DNA from: Acidobacteria bacterium UBA7540
GTDB taxonomy: Bacteria > Acidobacteriota > Terriglobia > UBA7540
Assembly (NCBI GenBank): GCA_002478145.1
Contig: DLMI01000031.1
Span: forward strand, 1 to 25,557
Direction: 5' to 3'
Length of the DNA stretch: 25,557 nucleotides
The notes under the pieces are model-generated. The model did no database searches, was not told where the DNA came from, and saw only the letters and a list, made by a program, of their open reading frames with translations. The position numbers and the translations under genes were made by a program. Positions within the stretch are counted from its first letter, which is position 1. Each line of letters opens with the position of its first letter. Below are positions 7,246 through 15,444 of the stretch, piece after piece.

Positions 7246-8593
7246 ATTCCTTCAGCTTGTTATGGAGAGTTTTCAGGCTGATGCCGAGCAGCTCTGCGGC
7301 ACGCGTCTTATTTTTTTGCGTGGAGGCCAAGGTTTCGAAAATGAGGCGGCGTTCAGCCTCGGCGACCGTCATGCCAGGACGGAGCCGGAGCTCCGCGCCA
7401 CCTTCCACCACGCCGGGATGGCCGAAGCCGCGAGGCAATTCATGGACGGTCAGGTGCCCGCCCGGACAAGTAACGAGCATGCGCTCCAAAACATTGCGGA
7501 GCTCGCGCACGTTCCCCGGCCAGTGGTGTCGGCGGAAGGCCTGTAGAACTTCACCGTCAACATCCTTCACCGCCCGGTTGTGTTTTCGGTTCAGGTCGTT
7601 GAGAAGGGCGGTCGTCAACTCCTCCAGATCTTCAGGGTGCTCGCGCAAAGGAGGCAAAACGATATGGACCACGTTGAGGCGGAAGTAGAGATCGCTGCGC
7701 AACTGGCCCTTGGCAACCGCTTCCTCCGGGACTTTGTTGGTGGCGGCCAGGACGCGCACATCCACGGAGATTTCCGATTTGCTTCCCAGCCGGCGCACCT
7801 TGGAGTCTTCGAGCACGCGGAGCAGTTTGGCCTGGGTGGCGGACGGCATTTCACCTATCTCATCGAGCAGCAGTGTGCCACCGTCGGCCAGCTCGAAGCA
7901 ACCCACCCGGCGCTCGATGGCCCCGGTGAAAGCTCCCCTTTCGTGGCCGAAAACTTCACTTTCCATCAGGGTCTCCGGTATCGCCGCGCAATTCACGGCC
8001 ACGAAAGGCTTGGCGCGCCGCGGGCTGAGCTCGTGAATCGTGCGGGCCACTAGCTCCTTGCCCGTGCCGCTCTCGCCGCTGATCAACACCGAAGCGCGGG
8101 AGGGCGCGACCATCGAGACCAGCGACGTCACTTCCTGCATACTCTTGGACCGCCCTACGATGTTGCCCAGGAATCCCAGGTCTCGCAGCCGCCGGTGGGC
8201 TGCCTCCAGTTGCCGCTCACTTTCATGGCGCTCCAGGCAAATTTGCAACTCAACCTGAAGCCGCTTGGTATCGAGCGGCTTCTCAAGAAAATTAAAGGCG
8301 CCCAGCTTCGTGGCTTCCACCGCTTCCTCGATCGTTCCCTGTCCGGTCAGCATGATGAAGTTCAAGTCGGAGTGGACTTCATGGACTTGCCGCAACAACT
8401 CCATGCCCGTCATGTGCGGCATCCGAAGATCCGAAATCACCACCGCAGGGTTGAAAGAAGAGACTCTTTCCATGGCTTCTGAACCGTCGCCAGCAGTTTC
8501 GGTTTCGTAACCCCAGGCGGAGAGAAGGTCAGCGAGCCCCTGCCGTTCATGGGCGTCGTCCTCAACGATCAAGATTCGCGCGTTTTTGGCCAC
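7223..8593 (-). CDS. NtrC-family sigma-54-dependent response regulator
   Basis: The 456-residue protein has a receiver domain (1-120) with acidic pocket D12/D13, phosphorylation site D55 (SDLRMP) and K105. Its sigma-54 AAA+ domain (about 145-375) has Walker A GESGTGKE (173-180), the sigma-54-contacting GAFTGA loop (220-225), Walker B LLLDE (D244, E245) and the arginine-bearing RSDLYFRLNVV segment. A Fis-type helix-turn-helix follows near the C-terminus (about 418-452). It hydrolyses ATP to open sigma-54 promoters once phosphorylated. GTG is the start, with GGAGG about 6 bases upstream. It leads the operon with the histidine kinase. A candidate sigma-54 promoter lies in the divergent intergenic region at 8784-8800 and faces the next gene. 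Confidence 0.95.
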   Translation of the reverse strand: MAKNARILIVEDDAHERQGLADLLSAWGYETETAGDGSEAMERVSSFNPAVVISDLRMPHMTGMELLRQVHEVHSDLNFIMLTGQGTIEEAVEATKLGAFNFLEKPLDTKRLQVELQICLERHESERQLEAAHRRLRDLGFLGNIVGRSKSMQEVTSLVSMVAPSRASVLISGESGTGKELVARTIHELSPRRAKPFVAVNCAAIPETLMESEVFGHERGAFTGAIERRVGCFELADGGTLLLDEIGEMPSATQAKLLRVLEDSKVRRLGSKSEISVDVRVLAATNKVPEEAVAKGQLRSDLYFRLNVVHIVLPPLREHPEDLEELTTALLNDLNRKHNRAVKDVDGEVLQAFRRHHWPGNVRELRNVLERMLVTCPGGHLTVHELPRGFGHPGVVEGGAELRLRPGMTVAEAERRLIFETLASTQKNKTRAAELLGISLKTLHNKLKEYGAQPED

Positions 8594-8783
8594 AAGGTCC
8601 TCCGCTCCAACGCTATATTACAACTTATTCCTCTTTATCCGGTTTCGCAATCCCCCGGCCTAACCTTCTTCTTGTCTGGAAAGGTTTACATTTTTCGTAG
8701 CCATTACGTAGAGCTTCGTCCCCTGGCATTTCCCATCGACCGCTCAACCTCTGTGTTTACATTGAGATGCGGAAGTTTACTGT

Positions 8784-8800
8784 TTGGCAATAGGCGTGCT
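8784..8800 (+). promoter_or_regulatory. Candidate sigma-54 (-24/-12) promoter
   Basis: TTGGCAA (8784-8790) and GTGCT (8796-8800) match the -24/-12 pattern YTGGCACGRNNNTTGCW at most positions. The invariant GG and GC are present at the required spacing, 12 bases from the second G to the final C. Transcription would start near 8811, 50 bases upstream of the ATG at 8861. The site lies between two sigma-54 activator genes. The rest of the 267-base gap 8594-8860 shows no other clear site. Confidence 0.4.
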
Positions 8801-8860
8801 GTGAGCAGTTCAAGATTTGCCGGTCGCTGGCCGATAAAAGCCTCTGGAGGTGGCAGATCA

Positions 8861-9439
8861 ATGGGCCGATGGATTGCCTGGACAGCCACACTGTTAGCTG
8901 GCGCTCTCTGCTTTTACCCTGGACTTAAGGTGCTGTGGTTCGGGCCTTGGGGAACCGGGCAAATGATTCAGCCCGGAACCGCCATCTCAGTCCGACTTCT
9001 CCGGCCTCTCACCTCCGCAAACGCCCAGCCTGGTCAGCCTTTTGCAGCGTACGTAGTCGCTGCGGAGGCCGTGAAAGGGAGTGCGCCTGTCCTCCCAGGC
9101 ACACTAGTCGAAGGCACTTGTCTGGCGGTTCGAAGGGCGGCCGGTGAATCGCGTCCAGGCTATATCCGGCTGGTTCTCCAAGGCCTGAGAGATTCTGAGG
9201 GCCGATTCACACCGCTCGAGACCACTACTTTCAGCGAGTGGGGCGGCCCAGACCGCGATAGCCCCCGTGCCGTGGGCAATGGCGAGAAAGTCGGTTCCCG
9301 ATTGTCCTTGCCCATTGCGGGGAACGCCTCTTCAAATCAACTCCTCGCCTCGGTGGACGCCCTCTTGCCGACGGAAGAAAACATCAAGTTCGTCGTGCTT
9401 AAACCCTCCCTAATTCCCCCAGGTTTTTGCCTGCCATAG
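8861..9439 (+). CDS. Small exported or membrane-anchored protein of unknown function
   Basis: The start is placed at the ATG at 8861, preceded by CTGGAGGTGG with GGAGG about 10 bases upstream; the frame is open further upstream without a better start. The 192-residue product has an N-terminal hydrophobic segment (about 3-20) that would act as a signal or anchor. A beta-rich domain follows: 'IQPGTAISVRLLRPLTS...QPGQPFAAYVV...VLPGTLVEGTC' (about 36-90). This resembles a module frequent in acidobacterial secreted proteins, of the form 'GT.l.vrL...l.s....G..f.a.v...V....vlP.Gs.v.G'. The function is unknown. The candidate sigma-54 promoter upstream and the neighbouring activators suggest regulated expression. 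Codon use and base composition look like the neighbours. Confidence 0.7.
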   Translation: MGRWIAWTATLLAGALCFYPGLKVLWFGPWGTGQMIQPGTAISVRLLRPLTSANAQPGQPFAAYVVAAEAVKGSAPVLPGTLVEGTCLAVRRAAGESRPGYIRLVLQGLRDSEGRFTPLETTTFSEWGGPDRDSPRAVGNGEKVGSRLSLPIAGNASSNQLLASVDALLPTEENIKFVVLKPSLIPPGFCLP

Positions 9440-9540
9440 GCGCCTGCGCGCGGCGTGGCGCTGAGGATTGTACTGCAAGGTCTTGTGACGAGGGTAGGCA
9501 GGCCACTGAACGGCGCGCTGCCGCTTGCACTCATTCCCTT

Positions 9541-9569
9541 TTGACTGTTCACGCCTACATGTGTATATT
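9541..9569 (+). promoter_or_regulatory. Candidate sigma-70 promoter for the receiver-less sigma-54 activator
   Basis: TTGACT (9541-9546) is followed by exactly 17 bases and TATATT (9564-9569), a 5/6 match at both boxes. Transcription would start near 9576, leaving a leader of about 135-170 bases with no recognised riboswitch. Confidence 0.55.
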
Positions 9570-9747
9570 AGCCAGTTACTAGGTCTTCTCCTCGCGTGTG
9601 ATGGGGAGTTAAACTGCTCTGGTGGTGTGGGCAGCTCACACGGAATGCCGGTGAGAGTCGTGGCAATCGCCGGACACCCATGCGGGCAGCCTTCCACAGG
9701 GTTTTCGAAGAGTGCATCAGACCCCGGAAGTCGCGAGCAGGGAGCAA

Positions 9748-10755
9748 ATGGGAATTCCACAGCCAGCATCGCCTGTTTATTCCGATGAATATCAAGGCAA
9801 CTACGCGGGTTTGAGTGGCGCCTCAGCACGAATGCAGAAGGTTTACGACCTCATCGCCAAAGTCGCCGTGAAGCGGGACCCCGTCCTGATCCTCGGGGAA
9901 AGCGGGACGGGAAAAGAACTGGTGGCGCGCGCGATTCACGTGAAAGGCCCATGGGGCGACCAGCCGTTCGTACCGATAGACTGTGGCGCGCTGACGCCGA
10001 CCTTGATTGAGAGCGAAATGTTCGGCCACGTTCGCGGAGCTTTTACCGGGGCGACTCACGACCGGCAGGGCTTGCTGGCAGCCGCCGGCGAAGGGACTGT
10101 GTTTCTGGATGAAATTGTGGAGCTTCCTGTCGAGCTTCAATCGAAACTCTTGCGAGCTCTCCAAGAGCGTGAAATCAAGCCCCTGGGCAGCAACGAGCGG
10201 ATACACGTGAAAGCGCGAATCGTCGCTGCCACGAACCAGGACCTTGAGGTCGCCATCAAGCGCGGCACTTTCCGAAAAGAACTGTATTTCCGGCTCAATG
10301 TTGTTTCCATCAAGTTGCCGCCACTCCGCGAGCGCCGAGAGGACATTCGCGGTTTGGTTCGATTTTTTCTCGACAAGCATAAAGCTGACCTGGGCGGCAT
10401 CACGGGTGTTTCGGACGAGGTCATGGCGCGCCTGATGAGCTACGATTGGCCGGGCAACGTCAGGGAACTGGAGAACTGCATCCAACGCGCCCTGGCGCTG
10501 GGAAGTGCGCCTGAAATCCGAGTGGTAGATCTGCCCTCGAACCTCCTCTATTTAGTGGCCGAGCCGCGCCACGACCCACAGACGCTCGCGACTCTCCACG
10601 CGCTCGAGCAGCGAGCCATACTTCAGGCGCTCGAGGCGACCAAAGGCGACCGACTCCGTGCCGCGAAATTACTCGGTATTGGAAAGACAACCATCTACAG
10701 AAAATTGAAAGAATACGGGTTGGAAGATGTGGCGGACTCACCACCTTCCTGCTGA
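9748..10755 (+). CDS. Sigma-54-dependent activator without a receiver domain (PspF-like layout)
   Basis: From the ATG at 9748 the product has 335 residues. Only about 20 residues precede the AAA+ sigma-54 interaction domain, so there is no phospho-receiver or other sensory domain. Walker A GESGTGKE (about 50-57), GAFTGA (97-102), Walker B FLDE (D121, E122) and the KELYFRLNVV segment are all intact. A Fis-type helix-turn-helix (RAAKLLGIGKTTIYRKLKEYG) ends the protein. It should activate sigma-54 promoters constitutively or under a partner protein. The ATG is favoured by GGGAG 3-4 bases upstream; a GTG at 9712 would add 12 residues. A sigma-70-like promoter lies at 9541-9569, and the glycosyltransferase gene begins 99 bases downstream. 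Confidence 0.92.
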   Translation: MGIPQPASPVYSDEYQGNYAGLSGASARMQKVYDLIAKVAVKRDPVLILGESGTGKELVARAIHVKGPWGDQPFVPIDCGALTPTLIESEMFGHVRGAFTGATHDRQGLLAAAGEGTVFLDEIVELPVELQSKLLRALQEREIKPLGSNERIHVKARIVAATNQDLEVAIKRGTFRKELYFRLNVVSIKLPPLRERREDIRGLVRFFLDKHKADLGGITGVSDEVMARLMSYDWPGNVRELENCIQRALALGSAPEIRVVDLPSNLLYLVAEPRHDPQTLATLHALEQRAILQALEATKGDRLRAAKLLGIGKTTIYRKLKEYGLEDVADSPPSC

Positions 10756-10773
10756 CCCACTGAAAATTCATAG

Positions 10774-10802
10774 TTGACAGCCGCCCGCCAACAGCCGAAC
10801 AT
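10774..10802 (+). promoter_or_regulatory. Weak candidate promoter for the glycosyltransferase gene
   Basis: A perfect TTGACA (10774-10779) is followed by 17 bases and GAACAT (10797-10802), which matches the -10 consensus at only three positions. It is placed about 50 bases upstream of the ATG at 10855. Confidence 0.3.
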
Positions 10803-10854
10803 CCATTCCTTGTGAGAGCAAGGCTACTGTCGGCAATAATCTGGTTGCTCACTG

Positions 10855-11964
10855 ATGGCGACTATCGGACTGGATGCTACCTACACTGTCGAGCCCAAAC
10901 CGTCGGGCATCGCAGTATATTCCCGTAAGCTGATCGAAGCCCTTGCCACGCTCGAGACTCCGCACCGGTTTTTGCTCTGCTATCGCCTGTCGCGGTTTGC
11001 CCGGCGCCGGGAGTTCTTGCGTCCTGCCTCGACGCCGGGTTCCAAGAAATCGCATTTCTCCGTAAGGCTGTTTCAACAGCCTTTAACCTTCTGGTTGCCC
11101 TGGCAGGCGGAATTGTTCCATAGCTTGGCGCAGCGCCCTCCGGCGTTTCGTTTCAGGAGGGAGATCGTCACCGTGTTTGACATTTTTCCTATTACCGGTC
11201 AGGAGTACTCGAGCGCAGACTTTCGGCGCAAGTTTTCCGGCTTGCTTCTCGAGGCCGTGGAGCGTGCCACACGCGTTATCACATCGTCGCGTTATACGGC
11301 CGAGCAATTACTTGCACACACGTCGGTCCCCGAAAACAAGCTTCGAATCATCCCCTTGGGGGTCGATCCGCCTTCGTTGACTTTGTCTCCAGGCGAGCGT
11401 CTGTTGGCTCGGGCAAGGCTGGTGGGAGAAGGCCACGAGATGATTCTGAGTGTGGGGGTCCTTCAGACCCGCAAGAATACGCTGAATGCACTGCGGGCTC
11501 TCGAGAAACTGCCGGGCCGCTATCGGCTGATTCTCGTGGGCGGAGACGGTTACGGTAGCGGAGCCATCCACGATTACATACGCCGCCAGGGGCTTGGACC
11601 GCGAGTGCAAGTGCGGGGATATGTGGCCCTGGAGGAATTGGAGTGCCTATATCAGTCGGCAAGCGTGCTGCTTTTCCCGTCACTGGAAGAGGGCTTTGGG
11701 ATTCCCGTCCTGGAGGCCATGGCGAATGGCTTGCCGGTTGTAGCCTCCCGAACGGCTGCGCTTCCTGAAGCAGGCGGGGAAGCTGCCCTCTATGTTGATC
11801 CCCACGACCCTCAGGACATTGCGGATGAAGTCCTGCGCGCGGTCGAGGATCCTGAGCTGCGCCGGAGGATGATCCAGCAAGGATTGGAGCGGGCCCAGGA
11901 ATTCTCCTGGCGGCGAGTAGCAGAGGCGACCCTCAAGGTCTACGACGAGGCGCTGTGTCTGTAG
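10855..11964 (+). CDS. Family 4 (GT-B fold) glycosyltransferase
   Basis: The 369-residue protein has the two-domain GT-B layout of GT4 enzymes, which transfer sugars from nucleotide-sugars during polysaccharide or glycoconjugate synthesis. The N-terminal acceptor domain begins with the glycine loop (DATYTVEPKPSGIAVYSRKL). The linker region includes 'VITSSRYTAEQLL' and the 'IIPLGVDPP' strand (about 163-171). The donor domain has 'ILSVGVLQTRKN' (about 196-207), the 'LVGGDGYG' loop, and the hallmark SLEEGFGIPVLEAMANG (about 278-294), whose Glu residues bind the nucleotide-sugar. 'ALPEAGGEAALYVDP' follows. There is no signal peptide, so it is cytosolic or peripheral. The acceptor and sugar are unknown, and no other polysaccharide gene is nearby. 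No Shine-Dalgarno is visible before the ATG. Confidence 0.93.
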   Translation: MATIGLDATYTVEPKPSGIAVYSRKLIEALATLETPHRFLLCYRLSRFARRREFLRPASTPGSKKSHFSVRLFQQPLTFWLPWQAELFHSLAQRPPAFRFRREIVTVFDIFPITGQEYSSADFRRKFSGLLLEAVERATRVITSSRYTAEQLLAHTSVPENKLRIIPLGVDPPSLTLSPGERLLARARLVGEGHEMILSVGVLQTRKNTLNALRALEKLPGRYRLILVGGDGYGSGAIHDYIRRQGLGPRVQVRGYVALEELECLYQSASVLLFPSLEEGFGIPVLEAMANGLPVVASRTAALPEAGGEAALYVDPHDPQDIADEVLRAVEDPELRRRMIQQGLERAQEFSWRRVAEATLKVYDEALCL

Positions 11965-11990
11965 CTGGAACAAGTCAAAAGACAAATCCG

Positions 11991-12201
11991 GAAGAACAAA
12001 TCAAAAGGCAAATCGCAAAACGCAAAAAGCCCCCCCTGTCATTCCGAGCGAAGCGAGGAATCTCGCTCTGATCTGTGGAGTAAGGACTCAGGGCCAGATT
12101 CCTCGCTTCGCTCGGAATGACACCCCAGAACGACTGCCCTCAAGGATGGCGTTCCTCGCTGTGGCTTTACGTTTTGCACTTTGCGTTTTGGCTTGTTCTT
12201 C
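11991..12201. repeat. Nested inverted repeat with heptamer arms around a REP-like palindrome
   Basis: The outer arms 11991-12022 and 12170-12201 are complementary at about 27 of 32 bases and are built of 7-base words such as caaaagg, caaatcg and caaaacg. Inside lies a perfect 26-bp inverted repeat at 12038-12063 and 12096-12121 (gtcattccgagcgaagcg...). The whole element fills most of the 309-base gap between the convergent glycosyltransferase and ABC permease genes. It could act as a terminator, but no T-tract is present. Confidence 0.8.
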
Positions 12202-12273
12202 GCTCCTGGTTGCGGCTACGCTCCGTTGTAGCACTAGTTCCAAAATCCTTCGCTTCTGGCGACGAATCTCCGC

Positions 12274-13065
12274 TCACGATCCCGTGCTGCTGTAGTTCTC
12301 CACCCCCTTGTTCCAAGCAAAAATGGCGAGCAGGAAGAAACCCACGGCCACCGCCGGCACGAGATAAAAGTAAGGAGCGAATACTCGCCGACCAAGGAAA
12401 TGCGTTGTGGGGTAGAAAGAGGCAAAGGCGAAGGGGATGATCCAGCTCAGAAGGAACTGGAGGAAGACGTTGTAAATGGTCAGAGGATAGCGGCCGAAGG
12501 TGAGCATGTTGAAGACCGGCGGCACGATGCCCACACGGTCCTCGAACCAGAAAGATACAGAGGTGAGGATAAGAAACACGGCGAGATAAATCACCGCCCC
12601 ACAGATAACCATCAACAAAAACCAGAAAGAATCCGCCACTTTCCAGGCCAGGTGCAAACGTCTGACACAGAGGGCGACCACCAGCGTTCCTGTCACAACT
12701 TCCTGCAACGATTCCAGCCGGAACTTTTCGAAGATGACCTGAAAGAGCGTATGCGCAGGCCGCAGCAGGATGCGGTCAAACCTGCCCTGGATAATGTAAA
12801 GGTCCCCGAACTCGTAAAGGTTCCAACTGATGACGTTGAACATTCCAAGAGGAATCAGTGAGAAGCCGTAGAGAAATAAGATTTCGTAAAACGACCAGTC
12901 CTGCAGCTTGGGAATCTTGGAGAAGAGCACCCACACAAAACCGAATCCCAGAACCGTAGCGGCCATGGAGGAGAAGAAGGCGATGAAGAAATCCGCCTTG
13001 TATGCCAACCGCACCTTGGCGTATTGGGCGAAGTACAGTAGGAATAGTCTGAAGTGCCTTTTCAT
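12274..13065 (-). CDS. ABC-2 type exporter permease (second permease)
   Basis: The 263-residue protein has about six membrane helices. It starts with a short cytoplasmic stretch and 'KADFFIAFFSSMAATVLGFGFVW'-like first helix region. An 'NLYEFGDLYIIQGRFDRILLRP' segment (about 82-103) and a C-terminal 'FLLAIFAWNKGVENYSSTGS' follow. This pattern matches the COG3694/DUF990 permeases, which occur with a second, related permease and a COG4586-type ATPase. The gene is the last of the three-gene unit and is separated from the preceding permease gene by 169 bases that contain a dispersed repeat. It lies in the inner membrane. The substrate is not known from sequence. Confidence 0.85.
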   Translation of the reverse strand: MKRHFRLFLLYFAQYAKVRLAYKADFFIAFFSSMAATVLGFGFVWVLFSKIPKLQDWSFYEILFLYGFSLIPLGMFNVISWNLYEFGDLYIIQGRFDRILLRPAHTLFQVIFEKFRLESLQEVVTGTLVVALCVRRLHLAWKVADSFWFLLMVICGAVIYLAVFLILTSVSFWFEDRVGIVPPVFNMLTFGRYPLTIYNVFLQFLLSWIIPFAFASFYPTTHFLGRRVFAPYFYLVPAVAVGFFLLAIFAWNKGVENYSSTGS

Positions 13066-13102
13066 CTTGTTGGCCCGTCTGATCCCTGCTCGCCCTGCAA
13101 CT

Positions 13103-13175
13103 GACCCCTCACCCGGCCCGCGTCCCGATGAAGTGCATCGGGATCGCGGTCCACCCTCTCCCCTCGGGAGAGGGC
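13103..13175. repeat. Dispersed 'cctcacccggcccgc' repeat, copy 1
   Basis: This element contains the hairpin cccgatg/catcggg followed by an imperfect ctctccc/gggagag hairpin. A second copy with the same order lies at 24831-24907. Copy 1 sits inside the ABC exporter operon, between the two permease genes. Confidence 0.75.
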
Positions 13176-13234
13176 AAGGTTTAGCCGTGACGCCACGCTA
13201 CTCCCCAGCCCCTGACACCTGGCACCTGCTTTCC

Positions 13235-14095
13235 TCAGCCGCCCTGAATCGTGATCTTCCGGCTCGACCATCTCCACATGGCATCCCCGATGGCAAAGAG
13301 CAGGACCACCCAGACAAGTTGCAGGGCAAGCGATCCAAGGATCGCCCCGCCATTGATTTTCCCGAGGTAAAGCAACACCGGGATATAGCTGATGTACTGG
13401 AACGGCAGGAGCTTGAAAAGCTTTTGAAAGGCGTCCGGGAAAAAGGAAATCGGCAAAAGCAAACCGGAGAAGAGTTCCAGCAGAAAATACTTGGCGCGCA
13501 GCAGACCCAGAATAGACTTCAACCTCACCGCCAGCGTCCCGACAGCGAAATTGATGGCGGCCACGATGAAAAAGCTGAGCACCACGCTGGCGAGGAAGGC
13601 TATGAAGTGGTGCAGGCTCGCGGGCCGCCGCAAGGGGTATATGAGCATGAGCACCAACGCCGTGGGCAGGCTCAGCATCCCGGCGCGAAACAAGGACTCC
13701 CCGAATGCCTGGGCGACGTACATGAATTGAATGTTGACGGGCTTGATGAGGTCCATGGCCAGCTTGCCTTCGATGACCTGGTTGGCGATGTCCTGGTCAA
13801 CATTGTTGAAGTAGAAAGAACGGATGATCCAACCCACCGCGATGTAAGTGAGGATATGGCTGAAGTCGAAGCCCTCAATCGTGGAACTGTGTTCGTAAAT
13901 GGCTTTCCAGATGAAGTAATAGACAGTGACGTAGATGAAGTAGGTTACGATGCCCGTGTAGTAGCGCAAGCGGTAGGCGAGCGTGTTGACGAACCCCACG
14001 CGGATGAACTCCGCATAGACCCGCCCGAGGCGCTGTAGCGCTGGCATCCGCCGCTGCCACAGGGTGGGGGAATGGATGGCGCCGTCGCCTATCAT
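13235..14095 (-). CDS. ABC-2 type exporter permease (first permease)
   Basis: The 286-residue protein has about six membrane helices. After a 25-residue cytoplasmic start, it carries 'FIRVGFVNTLAYRLRYYTG' (about 31-49) and then 'NNVDQDIANQVIEGKLAMDLIKPVN' (about 107-131). The last segment is the loop typical of the COG4587 ABC-2 permeases, where related proteins carry 'G.la..LlkP'. It starts within the stop of the ATPase gene (ATGA overlap, 14092-14095), so it is co-translated with it. With the other permease it should form a heterodimeric channel in the inner membrane driven by the ATPase. Confidence 0.87.
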   Translation of the reverse strand: MIGDGAIHSPTLWQRRMPALQRLGRVYAEFIRVGFVNTLAYRLRYYTGIVTYFIYVTVYYFIWKAIYEHSSTIEGFDFSHILTYIAVGWIIRSFYFNNVDQDIANQVIEGKLAMDLIKPVNIQFMYVAQAFGESLFRAGMLSLPTALVLMLIYPLRRPASLHHFIAFLASVVLSFFIVAAINFAVGTLAVRLKSILGLLRAKYFLLELFSGLLLPISFFPDAFQKLFKLLPFQYISYIPVLLYLGKINGGAILGSLALQLVWVVLLFAIGDAMWRWSSRKITIQGG

Positions 14096-15096
14096 CCCAC
14101 CTCTCCACTCAGGTAGATCCGCTTCACGATGTCCTCAATAGGTTCTTCCTCAACAAAGATGTCCCGCACCTGGAGCTGGTTCACGAGGTTGCGGATGACC
14201 TCGGCGGTGGAGTGCTCGTCGCGGTCAAAGCGCATCAGGTAGGTGAGCTCGTCAACACGCTCACAGGCAATGCCGTTGCTCGTGATCTGCGACAGCCGCG
14301 CTATCTCGGAGCGGTCCTTCAAGAAGAATTTCACCTGATTGTATTTGGCCAAGCGCTTTTTCATCGTTCCCAGGTCGCCGTCAAAGAGGATGTGGCCCTT
14401 GTCGATGATGATGATTCGCTTGGAAAGCTCCTCGATGTCGGAAAGGTCATGAGTAGTCAGCAGGACCGTCGTCCCTTCGCTGCGATTGACCTCTTTTAGG
14501 AATTCCCGGATGCGGTCTTTGGCAACCACGTCCAGTCCAATCGTAGGCTCATCCAGGAAAAGCAGGGGCGGGTTGTGAAGCAGCGATGCCGCCAGGTCAC
14601 AACGCATTCTCTCTCCCAGGCTGAGCTTTCGCACCGGGGTGTGAAGGTAATCTTTCAGGTTGAGAATCTCGCAGAAGAAGTCCAGCCGCCGGCGGTAGTC
14701 CTGCTCCTGCACTTCGTAGAGTTCTTTGAGGAGCTTGAAAGATTCGATGACCGCGATGTCCCACCAAAGCTGCGTGCGCTGGCCGAACACAACCCCGATG
14801 TGCTTCGTGTAACGCCGCCGGTCGCGGTACGGCACATAGCCGTTGGAAATCACCCGGCCGCTGCTGGGGACAAGAATCCCTGTCAACACCTTGATGGTGG
14901 TGGACTTCCCCGCGCCATTCGCCCCGATGTAGCCCACCATTTCCCCGGGATTGATGGCGAAGCTGATGTGGTCCACGGCGCGAACGGTCAGGTGTTCGCG
15001 CACAAAGAGGTTTTGGATCGCTCCCTTCACGCCTTCGCGGCGGCGGAAAGTGCTGAACTCCTTCGTGAGATCTTTTACTTCAATAATAGGCGGCAT
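14092..15096 (-). CDS. ABC exporter ATP-binding protein (COG4586-like)
   Basis: From the ATG at 15096 the protein has 334 residues. Walker A is GANGAGKST (about 58-66), the Q-loop Gln is near 106 (VVFGQRTQLWW), the signature LSLGE is at 158-162, Walker B is LLFLDEP (178-184) and the switch His is near 216 (LLTTHD). The 'FGQRTQLWWDIAV' stretch after the Q-loop and the long C-terminal extension of about 90 residues are characteristic of the ATPases paired with COG4587/COG3694 permeases. A GTG at 15135, preceded by GAGGGG, is an alternative start adding 13 residues; the ATG was chosen because family members normally begin close to the 'IIEV' strand. It is the first gene of the exporter operon. 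Confidence 0.93.
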   Translation of the reverse strand: MPPIIEVKDLTKEFSTFRRREGVKGAIQNLFVREHLTVRAVDHISFAINPGEMVGYIGANGAGKSTTIKVLTGILVPSSGRVISNGYVPYRDRRRYTKHIGVVFGQRTQLWWDIAVIESFKLLKELYEVQEQDYRRRLDFFCEILNLKDYLHTPVRKLSLGERMRCDLAASLLHNPPLLFLDEPTIGLDVVAKDRIREFLKEVNRSEGTTVLLTTHDLSDIEELSKRIIIIDKGHILFDGDLGTMKKRLAKYNQVKFFLKDRSEIARLSQITSNGIACERVDELTYLMRFDRDEHSTAEVIRNLVNQLQVRDIFVEEEPIEDIVKRIYLSGEVG

Positions 15097-15353
15097 GACT
15101 GAGGGGATTTCTTCGCCCAGGTACTTGCGGGCCACATCCTCGCACCCCTCATTCTAACAGATGCTCAGCCTGGCCAGAACGCAACCACTGAATTGGTTGT
15201 GGGTCACCTTGATGTCGAAACGGCTTCACCCCGCACCCGAGTTCCCTGTCATGCTGAGCGTGCGTCGAAGCGTGCACTTTCGGTTGTATCCACAGCCTGT
15301 TAGGTTACCCGTGTCCATGACGGGTAAGATTCTAGATTGCGCGATACTTTTCC

Positions 15354-15382
15354 TTTACTCGGAAGGGCCTCGGGTGTATAAC
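15354..15382 (+). promoter_or_regulatory. Candidate sigma-70 promoter for the small exported protein
   Basis: TTTACT (15354-15359), a 17-base spacer and TATAAC (15377-15382) give 4/6 and 5/6 matches. The predicted start is near 15389, about 55 bases upstream of the ATG at 15445. The rest of the gap 15136-15444 holds nothing I can name. Confidence 0.35.
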
Positions 15383-15444
15383 TGTTGCCATCCGGAAGGC
15401 GAAAACGGAGATTCCGGATTACTATATTCCCGGGGGGGGTGGCC

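Noticed and set aside
10833..10852. A second sigma-54-like site (cggcaataatctggttgct) before the glycosyltransferase
   Set aside because: The GG and GC are three bases too far apart for a -24/-12 promoter.
12908..14038. A long plus-strand open frame of 376 codons opposite the ABC permeases
   Set aside because: Its product is rich in Arg, Gln, Glu, His and Pro with no family features, and it runs antisense to two clearly real permease genes. It is a shadow of their codon bias.
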